NCBI RefSeq assembly: GCF_003352465.1
Contig: NZ_CP031153.1
Coordinates: 1,168,465-1,232,464 of the forward strand
Reading direction: 5' to 3'
Origin: Kordia sp. SMS9
Lineage (GTDB): Bacteria > Bacteroidota > Bacteroidia > Flavobacteriales > Flavobacteriaceae
DNA length: 64,000 bases
Positions 16,222-25,822 of the stretch are shown in pieces (positions within the stretch are counted from its first letter, which is position 1; the number at the start of each line of letters is the position of its first letter). Below the pieces are notes generated by a model that saw only the letters and a program-made list of their open reading frames with translations, made no database searches and had not been told where the DNA came from. Made by a program: the position numbers and the translations under genes.

Positions 16222-17361
16222 ATGCGAAATATTATACTTTCGATTCTTGGAGTAGTACTAATTGCTGGTGCGTTGTATTTTGGAAATATGATAGCCAGTG
16301 GTAAAGAAAAAAGAAAACCTATCCCTAAAAAAGTTGTCAAAACAATCTACACAGATACGGTTCAAAACAAAGTAATTCCAATTATCATTCCTGCTAATGG
16401 AAATTTAGTGGCAAAAAGACGCGTGGAACTCTATGCCGAAGTGCAAGGAATTTTTAAAGGTGGTAGAAAATTATTTAAACCTGGGCAAAAATACCGCAGA
16501 GGCGAAACACTTATTCGTATTGATGCTGCCGAATATTTTGCCAATGTACAATCGTCCAAAAGTAATTTGTACAACTCTATTGCGGCAATTATGCCCGATT
16601 TACGATTAGATTTTCCAGAAATATATCCCAAATGGCAACAATACCTCAGTAGTTTTGATATGAATAAAACCACGCCGAAACTGCCTGAAATGACTTCTGA
16701 AAAAGAAAAATACTTTATTACTGGACGTAATATTGTAACCAATTATTACAACGTTAAAAACTTAGAACAACGTTTGACAAAATATACGATTAGCGCGCCC
16801 TTTTCAGGAATTTTAACAGAAGCCTTGGTCACAGAAGGTTCTTTGATTCGCAACGGACAAAAATTAGGCGCATATATTGATGATTCTGTTTATGAAATGG
16901 AAGTCGCGCTCAGCAAACAATATGCAACTTTGTTAAAAGTAGGTGAAAAAGTAGCGTTAAACAATTTAGATCGTACAGAAAGCTTCTCAGGAATCGTTTC
17001 CCGTGTCAACGGAAGTATTGATGCTACCACACAAACACTTACCGCATACATTGAAGTAAAAGACGACAAACTCAAAGAAGGCATGTATTTGGAAGCCAAT
17101 TTGAATGCAAAAGATGAAAAAAATGCCATTGAAGTCGATCGGAATTTAGTGATGGACAACGATCAAATATTTATTGTACGCGACAGTGTGTTGGATGTTA
17201 TAAAAGTAACTCCCGTGTATTTCTCAGATACTAAAGCCGTGCTAAAAGATATTCCTGACGGAACCATTATTTTGTCAAAATCTGTTCCTGGAGCCTATGC
17301 AGGAATGTTGGTGAAACCTTTGACGAAAGACAAGAAAACAGCATCTAAAAAAACAGAGTAA
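16222..17361 (+). CDS. RND efflux periplasmic adaptor (HlyD/AcrA type), system 1
   Basis: 379 residues. An N-terminal anchor helix (about 5-24) is followed by barrel-sandwich (lipoyl) halves, with a short alpha-hairpin in between and the beta-barrel domain after (LVTEGSLIRNGQKLG, then the region up to EGMYLEANL). It bridges the inner-membrane permease and the outer-membrane channel of the operon. The next gene begins three bases after the stop. No regulator gene is adjacent. Confidence 0.92.
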   Translation: MRNIILSILGVVLIAGALYFGNMIASGKEKRKPIPKKVVKTIYTDTVQNKVIPIIIPANGNLVAKRRVELYAEVQGIFKGGRKLFKPGQKYRRGETLIRIDAAEYFANVQSSKSNLYNSIAAIMPDLRLDFPEIYPKWQQYLSSFDMNKTTPKLPEMTSEKEKYFITGRNIVTNYYNVKNLEQRLTKYTISAPFSGILTEALVTEGSLIRNGQKLGAYIDDSVYEMEVALSKQYATLLKVGEKVALNNLDRTESFSGIVSRVNGSIDATTQTLTAYIEVKDDKLKEGMYLEANLNAKDEKNAIEVDRNLVMDNDQIFIVRDSVLDVIKVTPVYFSDTKAVLKDIPDGTIILSKSVPGAYAGMLVKPLTKDKKTASKKTE

Positions 17362-17364
17362 GTC

Positions 17365-20300
17365 ATGAGAAAACTAATTGCTTACTTTATAAAACACAGC
17401 GTTGCCGTAAATATCGTGATTGCCTTATTTGTGGTTTTCGGAATTTATGGAGCTTTTACCTTAAATTCTTCATTTTTCCCTTTGGTAGACTCCAAAAATG
17501 TAACCATCAATGTTACGTATCCTGGTGCTTCTCCACAAGAAATTGAAGAAGGAATTGTACTCAAAATTGAAGACAATCTAAAAGGATTGAACGGTGTAGA
17601 ACGTGTTACATCCACTTCTAACGAAAACAGCGGTGTCATCAATGTTGAAATTGAAAAAGGAAAAGACATTGATTTTATGCTGCTGGAAATAAAAAACGCT
17701 GTAGATCGCGTGCCTTCGTTTCCAACAGGGATGGAACCTTTGGTGGTTGCCAAGCGAGAAGCCGTGCGTGAAACAATCTCTTTTGCGGTAAGTGGCGACG
17801 GAATTCCTTTAGTAACCTTGAAACAAATAGGACGCCAAATAGAAAACGATTTGCGCGGCATTGACGGAATATCACAAATCAATATCACAGGATATCCCGA
17901 TGAAGAAATAGAAATTGCCATCAACGAATCAAATTTACTAGCATACAATTTATCCTTTGCGGAAGTTTCAGACGCTATCAATCAAGCGAGTTTGATTACG
18001 ACAGGAGGAACGATTAAAACAAGTGCTGAAGAATATTTAATTCGCGCCAACGCACGTTCGTATTATGCGGACGAATTGTCCAACTTGGTGGTAAAATCAG
18101 ATGCTTCTGGTCGCATTATTCGCTTAAAAGATGTTGCCAGCGTCCGCGATCAGTTTTCGGAAACACCAAACGCGAACTACTTTAACGGCAATTTGTCCAT
18201 CAATATCAGCATTACAAGTACCAATACCGAAGATTTAATTTCTTCAGCAGAAAAAACAAAAGAATATATTGAGGAGTTCAATCAAAAATATGAAAATGTT
18301 CAATTAGATGTTGTAGGTGACCGATCTAAAACCTTGGTGCAACGAACTGAATTGTTGACCGAAAACGCCATGATTGGAATGGCGCTTGTCCTCATCTTTT
18401 TGTCTCTATTCCTAAACACACGTTTGGCATTTTGGGTAGCGTTTGGCTTGCCTGTTGCCTTTTTGGGAATGTTCATGTTGGCAGGTTATTTTAATGTTAC
18501 CATCAATGTATTGTCCCTTTTCGGGATGATTATCGTAATTGGAATTTTGGTGGATGACGGAATTGTCATTGCAGAAAACATCTATCAACAATATGAAAAA
18601 GGGAAATCGCCAGAAGAAGCCGCTATTGACGGTGTGATGGAAGTATTGCCTGCTATTATTTCGGCAATCGTCACTACCATTCTCGCCTTTAGTATCTTTC
18701 TCTTTTTAGATGGTAGAATTGGTGACTTTTTTGGAGAAGTTTCAGTCGTCGTAATGCTTACGCTCATTGTATCTTTGGTAGAAGCATTAATCATTTTACC
18801 TGCGCATTTGGCACATTCCAAAGCATTGCGCATTCAAAATAAAGAACCGAAAGGATTGTTGCCACGATTGTTTTCAAAATTGCGATACATCAACACACTT
18901 GGTGACGCTATTATGAAGTGGTTGCGTGACAAAATGTACAGTCCAACATTAAAATTTGCACTAAAACATAAATTTTTAACCTTTTCATTCTTCATTGTCT
19001 TTTTAATTCTAACACAAGCAAGTTTTCAAGGAGGAATTATCAGAGGTGCATTTTTCCCAAGAATTGCTAGTGATCGTGTCACGATTACACTGAACATGCC
19101 TAACGGAACCAATGAAAAAGTAACCGACAGCATCATTTCATTTATAGAAGAAAAAGCCAAAATGGTGACCAAAGAAATCAATGACGAATATCTCGGTGAA
19201 GATTCTGAAAAGTATTTAGTAGAAAACATCATTCGAAAAATTGGTCCTGGATCGGCGGCGGCATCTTTAGAGGTAAATTTATTACCTGGAGAAGAACGCC
19301 CAAATGAAATTACGTCTGGTTTGGTTTCCAATCGTATTGAAGAAGCTGTAGGTCCTGTAATTGGTATTGAAAGTTTGGTATATAATAATGGAGGAAACTT
19401 TGGCGGACTTCCTGTTTCTGTTTCCCTTTTAGGGAATAATATTTCGGAATTAAAAGCCGTAAAACAAGAACTCAAAGAAGTCCTTAAAAACAATATTTTA
19501 TTAAAAGATGTTACCGATACGGATCCTGCGGGAATTAAAGAAATACGCCTACAACTCAATAAAAGTGCGTATGCCTTAGGTTTAAACCTACGTTCGGTGA
19601 TGACACAAGTACGATCGGCATTTTTTGGCGCACAGGCACAACGTTTTCAGCGTGGACAGGATGAAATTCGAGTTTGGGTGCGTTATGACCGACCAAATCG
19701 TTCTTCCGTGAATGATTTGGACGATATGCGCATCATCACACCAACGGGACAACGTGTGCCATTAAAAGAAATTGCAAGTTACAGCATTGCCCGCGGAGAA
19801 GTTGCCATCAATCACTTGGAAGGTCGTCGTGAAATTCAAGTATCTGCCGATATTAAAGATCCCAAAAAGACCAGTTCTACAGACATTATGGCTGAACTTC
19901 AAAATGAAATCATGCCTGAAATTTTATCGCGATATCCAACAGTAACTCCATCATACGAAGGACAAAATAGAGAACGTAACAAACTATTTGATTCGTTAGG
20001 TCCTGTTGGAATTACCGTGCTGATTTTAATTTACATCGTCATTGCATTTACCTTTAGAAGCTACAGTCAGCCATTACTATTGTTACTATTAATTCCGTTG
20101 AGTTTGCCAGCCGTCGCTTGGGGACATTGGATTCATGATTTCCCTGTAAATATTTTATCCATGCTTGGGATTATTGCCTTGATCGGAATTATGGTGAACG
20201 ATGGGCTCGTTCTGATTGGAAAATTCAACAACAATCTGCGGGAAGGTATGTTGTTTGATGAGGCTTTGTATGAAGCAGGGCGGGCGCGTTTTAGAGCCAT

Positions 20301-20658
20301 CTTTTTAACTTCTCTTACAACCGTTGCAGGATTGGCGCCTTTAATTTTTGAAACGAGTAGACAGGCACAATTTTTAATTCCAATGGCAATTTCTATTGCG
20401 TATGGAATTGGGTTTGCCACTGTATTAACCTTGATTGTGTTGCCAATATTTTTATCGTTTGGAAATTATGTAAAACAACAAGGAAAATGGTTGTATTACA
20501 ATAGAGACATTACCAAAGAGGAAGTAGAGCGTGTGGTGCGTGTAAAACGCCATGAAGAACAACAACTTTTAAAAAAGGAACACGCTGAAGAACTTTTAAA
20601 AGCGGAAATACCAACCACAGAAAACGAACTAAACGAAAACGAAGCAAATGTACACTAA
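17365..20658 (+). CDS. RND efflux transporter permease, system 1
   Basis: 1097 residues, the full length of an AcrB/MMPL-type RND pump. It begins with a TM1 segment, then two large periplasmic loops, and has the proton-relay motif GILVDDGIVIAENI in TM4. The second half repeats the pattern (GIMVNDGLVLIGKF). It should export substrates, driven by protons, with the adaptor before it and the TolC protein after it. The substrate class is unknown, and the sequence is clearly different from system 2 at 29.4-32.6 kb. The C-terminus is a charged tail of about 60 residues (KEEVERVVRVKRHEEQQLLK). The last 11 bases overlap the TolC gene. Confidence 0.95.
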   Translation: MRKLIAYFIKHSVAVNIVIALFVVFGIYGAFTLNSSFFPLVDSKNVTINVTYPGASPQEIEEGIVLKIEDNLKGLNGVERVTSTSNENSGVINVEIEKGKDIDFMLLEIKNAVDRVPSFPTGMEPLVVAKREAVRETISFAVSGDGIPLVTLKQIGRQIENDLRGIDGISQINITGYPDEEIEIAINESNLLAYNLSFAEVSDAINQASLITTGGTIKTSAEEYLIRANARSYYADELSNLVVKSDASGRIIRLKDVASVRDQFSETPNANYFNGNLSINISITSTNTEDLISSAEKTKEYIEEFNQKYENVQLDVVGDRSKTLVQRTELLTENAMIGMALVLIFLSLFLNTRLAFWVAFGLPVAFLGMFMLAGYFNVTINVLSLFGMIIVIGILVDDGIVIAENIYQQYEKGKSPEEAAIDGVMEVLPAIISAIVTTILAFSIFLFLDGRIGDFFGEVSVVVMLTLIVSLVEALIILPAHLAHSKALRIQNKEPKGLLPRLFSKLRYINTLGDAIMKWLRDKMYSPTLKFALKHKFLTFSFFIVFLILTQASFQGGIIRGAFFPRIASDRVTITLNMPNGTNEKVTDSIISFIEEKAKMVTKEINDEYLGEDSEKYLVENIIRKIGPGSAAASLEVNLLPGEERPNEITSGLVSNRIEEAVGPVIGIESLVYNNGGNFGGLPVSVSLLGNNISELKAVKQELKEVLKNNILLKDVTDTDPAGIKEIRLQLNKSAYALGLNLRSVMTQVRSAFFGAQAQRFQRGQDEIRVWVRYDRPNRSSVNDLDDMRIITPTGQRVPLKEIASYSIARGEVAINHLEGRREIQVSADIKDPKKTSSTDIMAELQNEIMPEILSRYPTVTPSYEGQNRERNKLFDSLGPVGITVLILIYIVIAFTFRSYSQPLLLLLLIPLSLPAVAWGHWIHDFPVNILSMLGIIALIGIMVNDGLVLIGKFNNNLREGMLFDEALYEAGRARFRAIFLTSLTTVAGLAPLIFETSRQAQFLIPMAISIAYGIGFATVLTLIVLPIFLSFGNYVKQQGKWLYYNRDITKEEVERVVRVKRHEEQQLLKKEHAEELLKAEIPTTENELNENEANVH

Positions 20659-21967
20659 AAGTTACCTCACTTATATTTTAGTTTTCTTCGGAATCTATAT
20701 GATAAATGCACAAGAAGTACTTTCGCCAGACAAAGCGATTCAATTAACCTTGGAGCATAATTACGGTATTCAGATCGCAAATAATACGGTGAAAGTTGCC
20801 GAAAATAATACGAGTATTCTAAATTCTGGCTATTTGCCAACTGTCACTGGAAATGCAGGTGCCACGTATAATTTGGACAACACGGAAGCCGAATTTTCCA
20901 ATGGAGAATCTACCGTGTTGAATGCAGCAGAAAGTTCGCGTTACAATGCTTCTGTCAACCTAAATTATACACTTTTTGATGGTTTGGGCCGATTGTACAA
21001 TTACAGACGACTGAAAGAACAATATCAATTATCCGAATTGGAAGCGCGTGAAACGATTGAAAACACCTTACTTCAATTATTTTCGGTGTATTATTCGGTA
21101 GCACAACTTTCTGAAAATACAACTGCCATTCAAGAAACGTTTGAAATTTCGAAAGAACGTTTGACACGTTCGGAATATCAATTTGAATATGGTCAAAACA
21201 CAAAACTAGATGTGTTGAATGCAGAAGTTGACATTAATAATGACAGCATCAACATTGTCAATACAGAACAACAACTCATCAACGCCAAGCGTGATTTGAA
21301 CGTGATTTTAGGAAATAAATTGATGGAAAATTTTAATGTGGACACCAACATTATCTTTTTATTTCAGTTAGATAAAGAAGATTTATGGACAAAAACGAAA
21401 GCGAACAATGTGTCGTTGTTACAAGCAAATAAAAATATTGACATTAGCTCGTTGGATGTACAATCGAACCGATCGCAGTATTTGCCAACCGTTGGATTAA
21501 CAGGAAGTTATGGTTGGAATCGAAATAACAACAATGCAGCGGCATTCGTGGCAGTTTCTACCAATACAGGACTTTCGGGCGGCATTAATTTAACCTGGAA
21601 TTTGTTTGACGGTGGCGGAACAATTACACGTGTCAAAAACGCAAAGATTGCCTTGGAAAATCAGCAGTTGCAAAAAGAACAGATTATGATCGACTTGGAA
21701 CGCAATTTCAACAACGCTTGGGACGATTATCAAAATAAAGTGTTGATTTTTCAATTGCAGGAAGAAAATATTAAAACGGCAGAAAATAACTTTAATCGTA
21801 CCCAAGAAAAGTTCAAAATTGGACAAGTAAATTCTATTGAATTTCGACAAGCACAATTAAATTTACTCAACGCCGAACTGAGCAAAAACCAAGCAAAATA
21901 CAATGCAAAATTGGCAGAATTGGTTGTACTACAATTAAGTGGAGATTTGTTGAATGTGAAGTTTTGA
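20648..21967 (+). CDS. TolC-family outer-membrane efflux protein, system 1
   Basis: 439 residues with an N-terminal signal peptide (cleavage near INAQE). Two repeats of the outer membrane efflux protein fold are seen, each with a long alpha-helical stretch (KAIQLTLEHNYGIQIA and the later QNKVLIFQLQEENIKTAE). It forms the trimeric exit duct for the pump encoded just before it and overlaps the permease by 11 bases, so translation is coupled. No lipobox is seen, in contrast to the TolC protein of system 2. Confidence 0.93.
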   Translation: MYTKSYLTYILVFFGIYMINAQEVLSPDKAIQLTLEHNYGIQIANNTVKVAENNTSILNSGYLPTVTGNAGATYNLDNTEAEFSNGESTVLNAAESSRYNASVNLNYTLFDGLGRLYNYRRLKEQYQLSELEARETIENTLLQLFSVYYSVAQLSENTTAIQETFEISKERLTRSEYQFEYGQNTKLDVLNAEVDINNDSINIVNTEQQLINAKRDLNVILGNKLMENFNVDTNIIFLFQLDKEDLWTKTKANNVSLLQANKNIDISSLDVQSNRSQYLPTVGLTGSYGWNRNNNNAAAFVAVSTNTGLSGGINLTWNLFDGGGTITRVKNAKIALENQQLQKEQIMIDLERNFNNAWDDYQNKVLIFQLQEENIKTAENNFNRTQEKFKIGQVNSIEFRQAQLNLLNAELSKNQAKYNAKLAELVVLQLSGDLLNVKF

Positions 21968-22403
21968 TACTAGATTTTAGACTCGCTGTCGCTGTTAGAT
22001 ATTAGACCGGCTTTGCCTGTTAGACTCGTTTCTGCTTTCGCAGAAATCTCTTAGAACGCTGTCGCTTTTAGACTTTTCTTTGTTGTTTTTTGGGTTTGTC
22101 TATTTGTTTTTTGATGCGTCACTGCGAGGAGCTTGCGACGTGGCAGTCTGTTTCTAATATAAACGAAGCTTTCTTTGAAAAAATCTCACTACTCAATACT
22201 TATAGCTACTATCTCTTTCACCACGAATACATGAATTTTTTCTTTGTTGATTTAATCTGTCATTCCTAAGATGATACGTTTTGAATTGCTTTCTTCTCTA
22301 AAAAACATACACAACTAAACCAATAAACTCTCACTCACTGTTATGTGAAGTTGAATCAAGTTCAACTTGACGAAGACCTTTCATCTAAAAGGCAAAGCCG
22401 CGT
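21968..22403. repeat. Intergenic repeat cluster (TTAGAC units, palindromes)
   Basis: No gene. The first 115 bases hold four adjacent short palindromic units, each opening and closing with TTAGA: TTAGACTCGCTGTCGCTGTT, TTAGACCGGCTTTGCCTG, TTAGACTCGTTTCTGC with its mirror, and TTAGAACGCTGTCGC. A further inverted copy lies at 22384-22407. Also present are a GCGAGG-type repeat (22115-22150) and the palindrome AAGTTGAA-5-TTCAACTT (22348-22368). The last belongs to the family also found at 28.7 and 59.2 kb. Confidence 0.6.
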
Positions 22404-23285
22404 CTAACTCCCAAGTTCCAACTTATACCCAACACCGTGCACATTGGTGATTTTGATGCGTTCGTCGTCTTTGAGTTTTTTACGGAGTTTGGAAATGTAG
22501 GTGTCTAAACTTCTTCCCACGATCACGCCATTGTCTTCCCATACTTTTTTGGTCAATTCGTCGCGGGTAACAACTTGATTTAAGTTAGCAGCAAAAATTT
22601 GTAATAGCTCACATTCTTTTTTGGAAAGATTGATTTCTACAGCTTGCATTACCAATTTGTTTTGTGTCGGATAAAAATAGAAGCTTCCGATTGTGGCATA
22701 ATTCTCTGTCGTTTCATCGAACGCTTTTTGGTTGTCATTTTTGCTCGTTTTCTTTCGGAAGAAGAACAATTCCATCACAATGAAAATTAACAAAATGAGT
22801 CCATATAGTATAGCAGAAATCGTGAAAATGGATGCTTTTTTAGACGTGAATCGCACGTGAATCGTATAACAGTTGCTCGGTAAGTAGCGACTTGCACAGG
22901 GAATGATGGTATTTTCTTCTTGGAGACTCATTTCGTAACTGTACGCTACTTCTTCATCTGTACATTGCAATACTTCTACACGGTATTTTTCAGGCAATTT
23001 GGAGCGTTTGAAGCTTTCTGCAATGATAGAAACCATTGCATGAGGTTCAAAAGTTAACTGCTTTTGAAACGAAAGTTTGTAGGTATAGTTTTTTATTTCT
23101 CTGATCGGCAAAATTAACGACGTAGAATCTTGTTCAGACAGTAATAATTTATTGCCTACATCGCGCAACGCAATTTTTACCTTTTCTGAAAATTCTTTTT
23201 GTTGCTCATTTTGGGTTGAAAATATCCACACACTCAATGCCGCAATTACCAATATGCTATAAATATAGATTCTCTTTTTACTCAT
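22404..23285 (-). CDS. Membrane-anchored winged-helix transcriptional regulator
   Basis: 293 residues from the ATG at 23285. A first helix (about 5-22) and a second (about 154-176) enclose a periplasmic domain of about 130 residues with three cysteines (108, 130, 139). The C-terminal 95 residues are an OmpR/PhoB-type winged helix (SKKECELLQIFAANLNQVVT, the Leu-Thr-rich recognition end SLDTYISKLRKKL and NVHGVGYKLE). This is a ToxR-like idea with the DNA-binding domain at the C-terminus instead of the N-terminus, so membrane sensing would be relayed directly to DNA without phosphorylation. It is divergent from YceI across about 130 bases, so the YceI operon is the obvious candidate target. Confidence 0.85.
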   Translation of the reverse strand: MSKKRIYIYSILVIAALSVWIFSTQNEQQKEFSEKVKIALRDVGNKLLLSEQDSTSLILPIREIKNYTYKLSFQKQLTFEPHAMVSIIAESFKRSKLPEKYRVEVLQCTDEEVAYSYEMSLQEENTIIPCASRYLPSNCYTIHVRFTSKKASIFTISAILYGLILLIFIVMELFFFRKKTSKNDNQKAFDETTENYATIGSFYFYPTQNKLVMQAVEINLSKKECELLQIFAANLNQVVTRDELTKKVWEDNGVIVGRSLDTYISKLRKKLKDDERIKITNVHGVGYKLELGS

Positions 23286-23412
23286 AACGACCGTAAATAA
23301 CAGACAATTTCGCGACTTTTTACAACTGTTGACACTTCTTTTACACTTTTTTGACATTTTTTAATACGACTCCAAGCTAGTTTTACTTCGAAATCAAAAA
23401 ATTATAGAACAG

Positions 23413-23982
23413 ATGAAAAATTTAGTACACCTTATCGCATTGGTTTTTGTGACACAACTTTATGCGCAAGAAGTTTCAACCAGCGAAAAATTGCCAATCA
23501 ACACTTCCAAAAGTGACATAAAATGGTCGTGCGATTATAGTTTTTATTTTAATGGTCATTATGGATTGGTGAATTTTGAAGAAGGTTATTTTACGAAAAC
23601 TGACGGCAAAATTTCAGGCGGCAGTTTTGTAATTGACCTCAACACTATTCGCGCAACAGACATGGAAGCTGAAGGCAATGAAAGCTTGACGAAACATTTG
23701 AAAGATCCTGATTTTTTTGATGTGAAACGATTTCCAAAAGCGACTTTGGTGATTACCGATATTACCTATCATGACGCCACACATTTTGAAGCAAAAGCTG
23801 ATATGACCATTAAAGGTGTTACGGAACCTGTAAAATTTCAGGCGGAACTTGATTTTGCGACTAAAACGATGACAACAAAGTTTAAAATTGATCGTACGCG
23901 TTGGGGAATTAATTATAATAGTGCAATAAAAGATAGCGCCATTTCCGACGCTGTTGGTTTTGAAGTGAAATTAAGTTTGTAA
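23413..23982 (+). CDS. YceI-family periplasmic lipid-binding-like protein
   Basis: 189 residues with a signal peptide ending near YAQE. The mature part is the YceI lipocalin-like barrel: SKSDIKWSCDY at the start, GSFVIDLNTIRATDME, HLKDPDFFDVKRFPKATL and the closing DRTRWGINY. The family binds polyisoprenoid-type lipids; the physiological ligand here is unknown. It stands nine bases before the next gene and is divergent from the membrane-anchored winged-helix regulator. Confidence 0.9.
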   Translation: MKNLVHLIALVFVTQLYAQEVSTSEKLPINTSKSDIKWSCDYSFYFNGHYGLVNFEEGYFTKTDGKISGGSFVIDLNTIRATDMEAEGNESLTKHLKDPDFFDVKRFPKATLVITDITYHDATHFEAKADMTIKGVTEPVKFQAELDFATKTMTTKFKIDRTRWGINYNSAIKDSAISDAVGFEVKLSL

Positions 23983-23991
23983 TTTGTAGGT

Positions 23992-24585
23992 ATGAAAAAT
24001 AGGATATTCTTTATAGTATCGTTTTTGATCTCTTTTGTAAATTTTGCACAAGAGCTTAAACCACCTGATTTGTTAACGTCTGAAGCTTCTTGGGGAAAAG
24101 AAATTATTCAGATGCCAATACATTTTGCGCCACAAATTCCGTATAAAGGTGTAGAAGAAATCCGTTTTTCACCCGATTGGTCCAAACAAGACAAAGATGG
24201 GTATTGGTCGTATGTATTTGTGTGGGATATTGATTTAAAAACGCTATTAACTTCCCAACAACTCGAAATTGATGTGCAATACTATTTTGACGGATTGATG
24301 GCAGTTGTAAATAAAGATAAAGACAAAAAACTACCAAAAACCGTTGCGCTATTTCTAAAAAAAGAAGTCAAACCGAATTATGTTTCTTTTGTTGGAAAGC
24401 TTCAAATTTACAATTCATTTCACACCAAAGATATCATGGTACTTAACTGTACTGTAGCACAATTTTATTGTCCGAAAAAGCAAAAATCGATAGTGTTGTT
24501 TCGTTTTTCTCCGAAAGAATTGGAACACAACATTTGGAACGAATTGAATGCAGTTACACTTGCAAAGAAACCTTGTAAACACTAG
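23992..24585 (+). CDS. Secreted protein of unknown function, co-transcribed with YceI
   Basis: 197 residues with a signal peptide (cleavage near FAQE). I do not recognise a domain. The mature part is rich in aromatic residues and beta-prone, with conserved-looking segments EASWGKEIIQMPIHFAP, GYWSYVFVWDI and RFSPKELEHNIWNEL. Since it follows YceI by nine bases on the same strand, it is probably a functional partner in the periplasm. It is convergent with the VOC gene, with four bases between the stops. Confidence 0.7.
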   Translation: MKNRIFFIVSFLISFVNFAQELKPPDLLTSEASWGKEIIQMPIHFAPQIPYKGVEEIRFSPDWSKQDKDGYWSYVFVWDIDLKTLLTSQQLEIDVQYYFDGLMAVVNKDKDKKLPKTVALFLKKEVKPNYVSFVGKLQIYNSFHTKDIMVLNCTVAQFYCPKKQKSIVLFRFSPKELEHNIWNELNAVTLAKKPCKH

Positions 24586-24589
24586 TTGT

Positions 24590-24973
24590 TTAAACATCAT
24601 CATTCACTTCAATCCAATAGCCGTTTGGATCTTGAAAGTACACTTGTTGAATGCCGTCTTTGCGAACATAGTCTTTGGTTGGCGTGCCACGCCAATCGGA
24701 ATACGGAATTTCTAATGCTTTTAAAAACTTTACAAAGCCAATAAAGTCCACTGTTGCCAAGGCAAAATGAACGGCTTTATTGGTTTTTATGTCAGCATTC
24801 GGACGCGGAATTAAGTGCAACTGTTTGTTTTCTCCCATTGACAACCATCTCGTTTTAGAATCGGAAGCTGTGTTTGGAATTTCTTCAAATTGAAATACTT
24901 TTTGATAAAACGCAACAGACGCGTCCACATCTTTTACGGAAAGTGCAATATGATTGAATGAGAATGTGTGCAT
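24590..24973 (-). CDS. VOC-family (glyoxalase/bleomycin-resistance fold) protein
   Basis: 127 residues from the ATG at 24973. A single-domain vicinal-oxygen-chelate fold is seen in two beta-alpha-beta-beta halves: NHIALSVKDVDASVAFYQ, with the first metal His, and QVYFQDPNGYWIEVND, with the final Glu. The candidate metal ligands are the N-terminal His, the HFALATV His and the Glu of IEV. The substrate is not identifiable. It follows the SDR gene on the same strand after about 80 bases. Confidence 0.85.
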   Translation of the reverse strand: MHTFSFNHIALSVKDVDASVAFYQKVFQFEEIPNTASDSKTRWLSMGENKQLHLIPRPNADIKTNKAVHFALATVDFIGFVKFLKALEIPYSDWRGTPTKDYVRKDGIQQVYFQDPNGYWIEVNDDV

Positions 24974-25056
24974 GTTTAGATTTTGCTGAATTTGGATGAA
25001 AATCAACGTAAATATAAAAGGAATACGTTCACTTTAAAACTTTACAGCAACCTAAA

Positions 25057-25728
25057 TCATACAGACACTTCATGCGTTTCTAATAATTGTAAAAAACTTT
25101 GCGTGACTTCTTGACAAATTTTTACATCGTTGTGTGTGCAATTCTTCATTAAAATTGGATCAAACGTGTGAATGTGAAGTGATGTATTTTTAAATTCTTT
25201 CGCAAGTAAAACAGTTAACATTTCCAACGAAGCTTTCGCAGTTGCATACGCTGTCATTTGGTAATCTCCATAACAGAAATCACTTTTTTTCATGTTTTCA
25301 ATCTGTCCCATCGCACTGGAAATATTCACAATATGCGCTTCTTCGCTTTGTAATAACAACGAATGCATGGTTTGAATGGTTTGCAATACAGAGAAATAAT
25401 TTTCTTCGTACAATTCTTTGATCTCATCTATATTCAATTGCGCAACTTTCTGACCAAAACCATTCGCAATTTCAGCATTGTTGACCAATACATCCAATTT
25501 CCCGTATGCTTCTTCAATATATTTTACGAGATTTTGAATATCATTTTTATTTGTAAAATCAATGGCTACGACTTGTATATTTTCAAGTTGTTGCTGCATT
25601 AATTGTTCATACATTTTGCCTTTAGCGGCTAGAATTACGGTGTAGTCTTGTTTTTGTAAAATAGAAGCAAATTTATAGCCTAAATCGTTTCCTGCTTCTG
25701 TAACTAATGCTATTTTCTTTCGGTTCAT
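25057..25728 (-). CDS. Short-chain dehydrogenase/reductase with weakened cofactor motif
   Basis: 223 residues. A Rossmann SDR fold with catalytic Ser in VNISSAMG and the YxxxK pair in AYATAK. The nucleotide-binding motif is altered: TEAGNDLG in place of TGxxxGIG, and NNAE instead of NNAG. It is slightly shorter than typical members (about 245). Activity is therefore uncertain, but the Ser-Tyr-Lys set is kept. It lies downstream of the AraC regulator on the same strand, which suggests co-regulation with the efflux system, although the gap of 94 bases leaves room for a separate promoter. Confidence 0.85.
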   Translation of the reverse strand: MNRKKIALVTEAGNDLGYKFASILQKQDYTVILAAKGKMYEQLMQQQLENIQVVAIDFTNKNDIQNLVKYIEEAYGKLDVLVNNAEIANGFGQKVAQLNIDEIKELYEENYFSVLQTIQTMHSLLLQSEEAHIVNISSAMGQIENMKKSDFCYGDYQMTAYATAKASLEMLTVLLAKEFKNTSLHIHTFDPILMKNCTHNDVKICQEVTQSFLQLLETHEVSV

Positions 25729-25822
25729 ACGGCATCTTTTTTTAATTAATTACATCACAAAGTTCCGAAGAAGTTGTATAAAGAAATAACCAATTTGTAA
25801 TGCATACTGACACAAATAGCGA

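Noticed and set aside
21968-22090. CRISPR-like array
   Set aside because: Units are short palindromes with the border TTAGA, without constant repeat length or unique spacers, and no cas gene is near.
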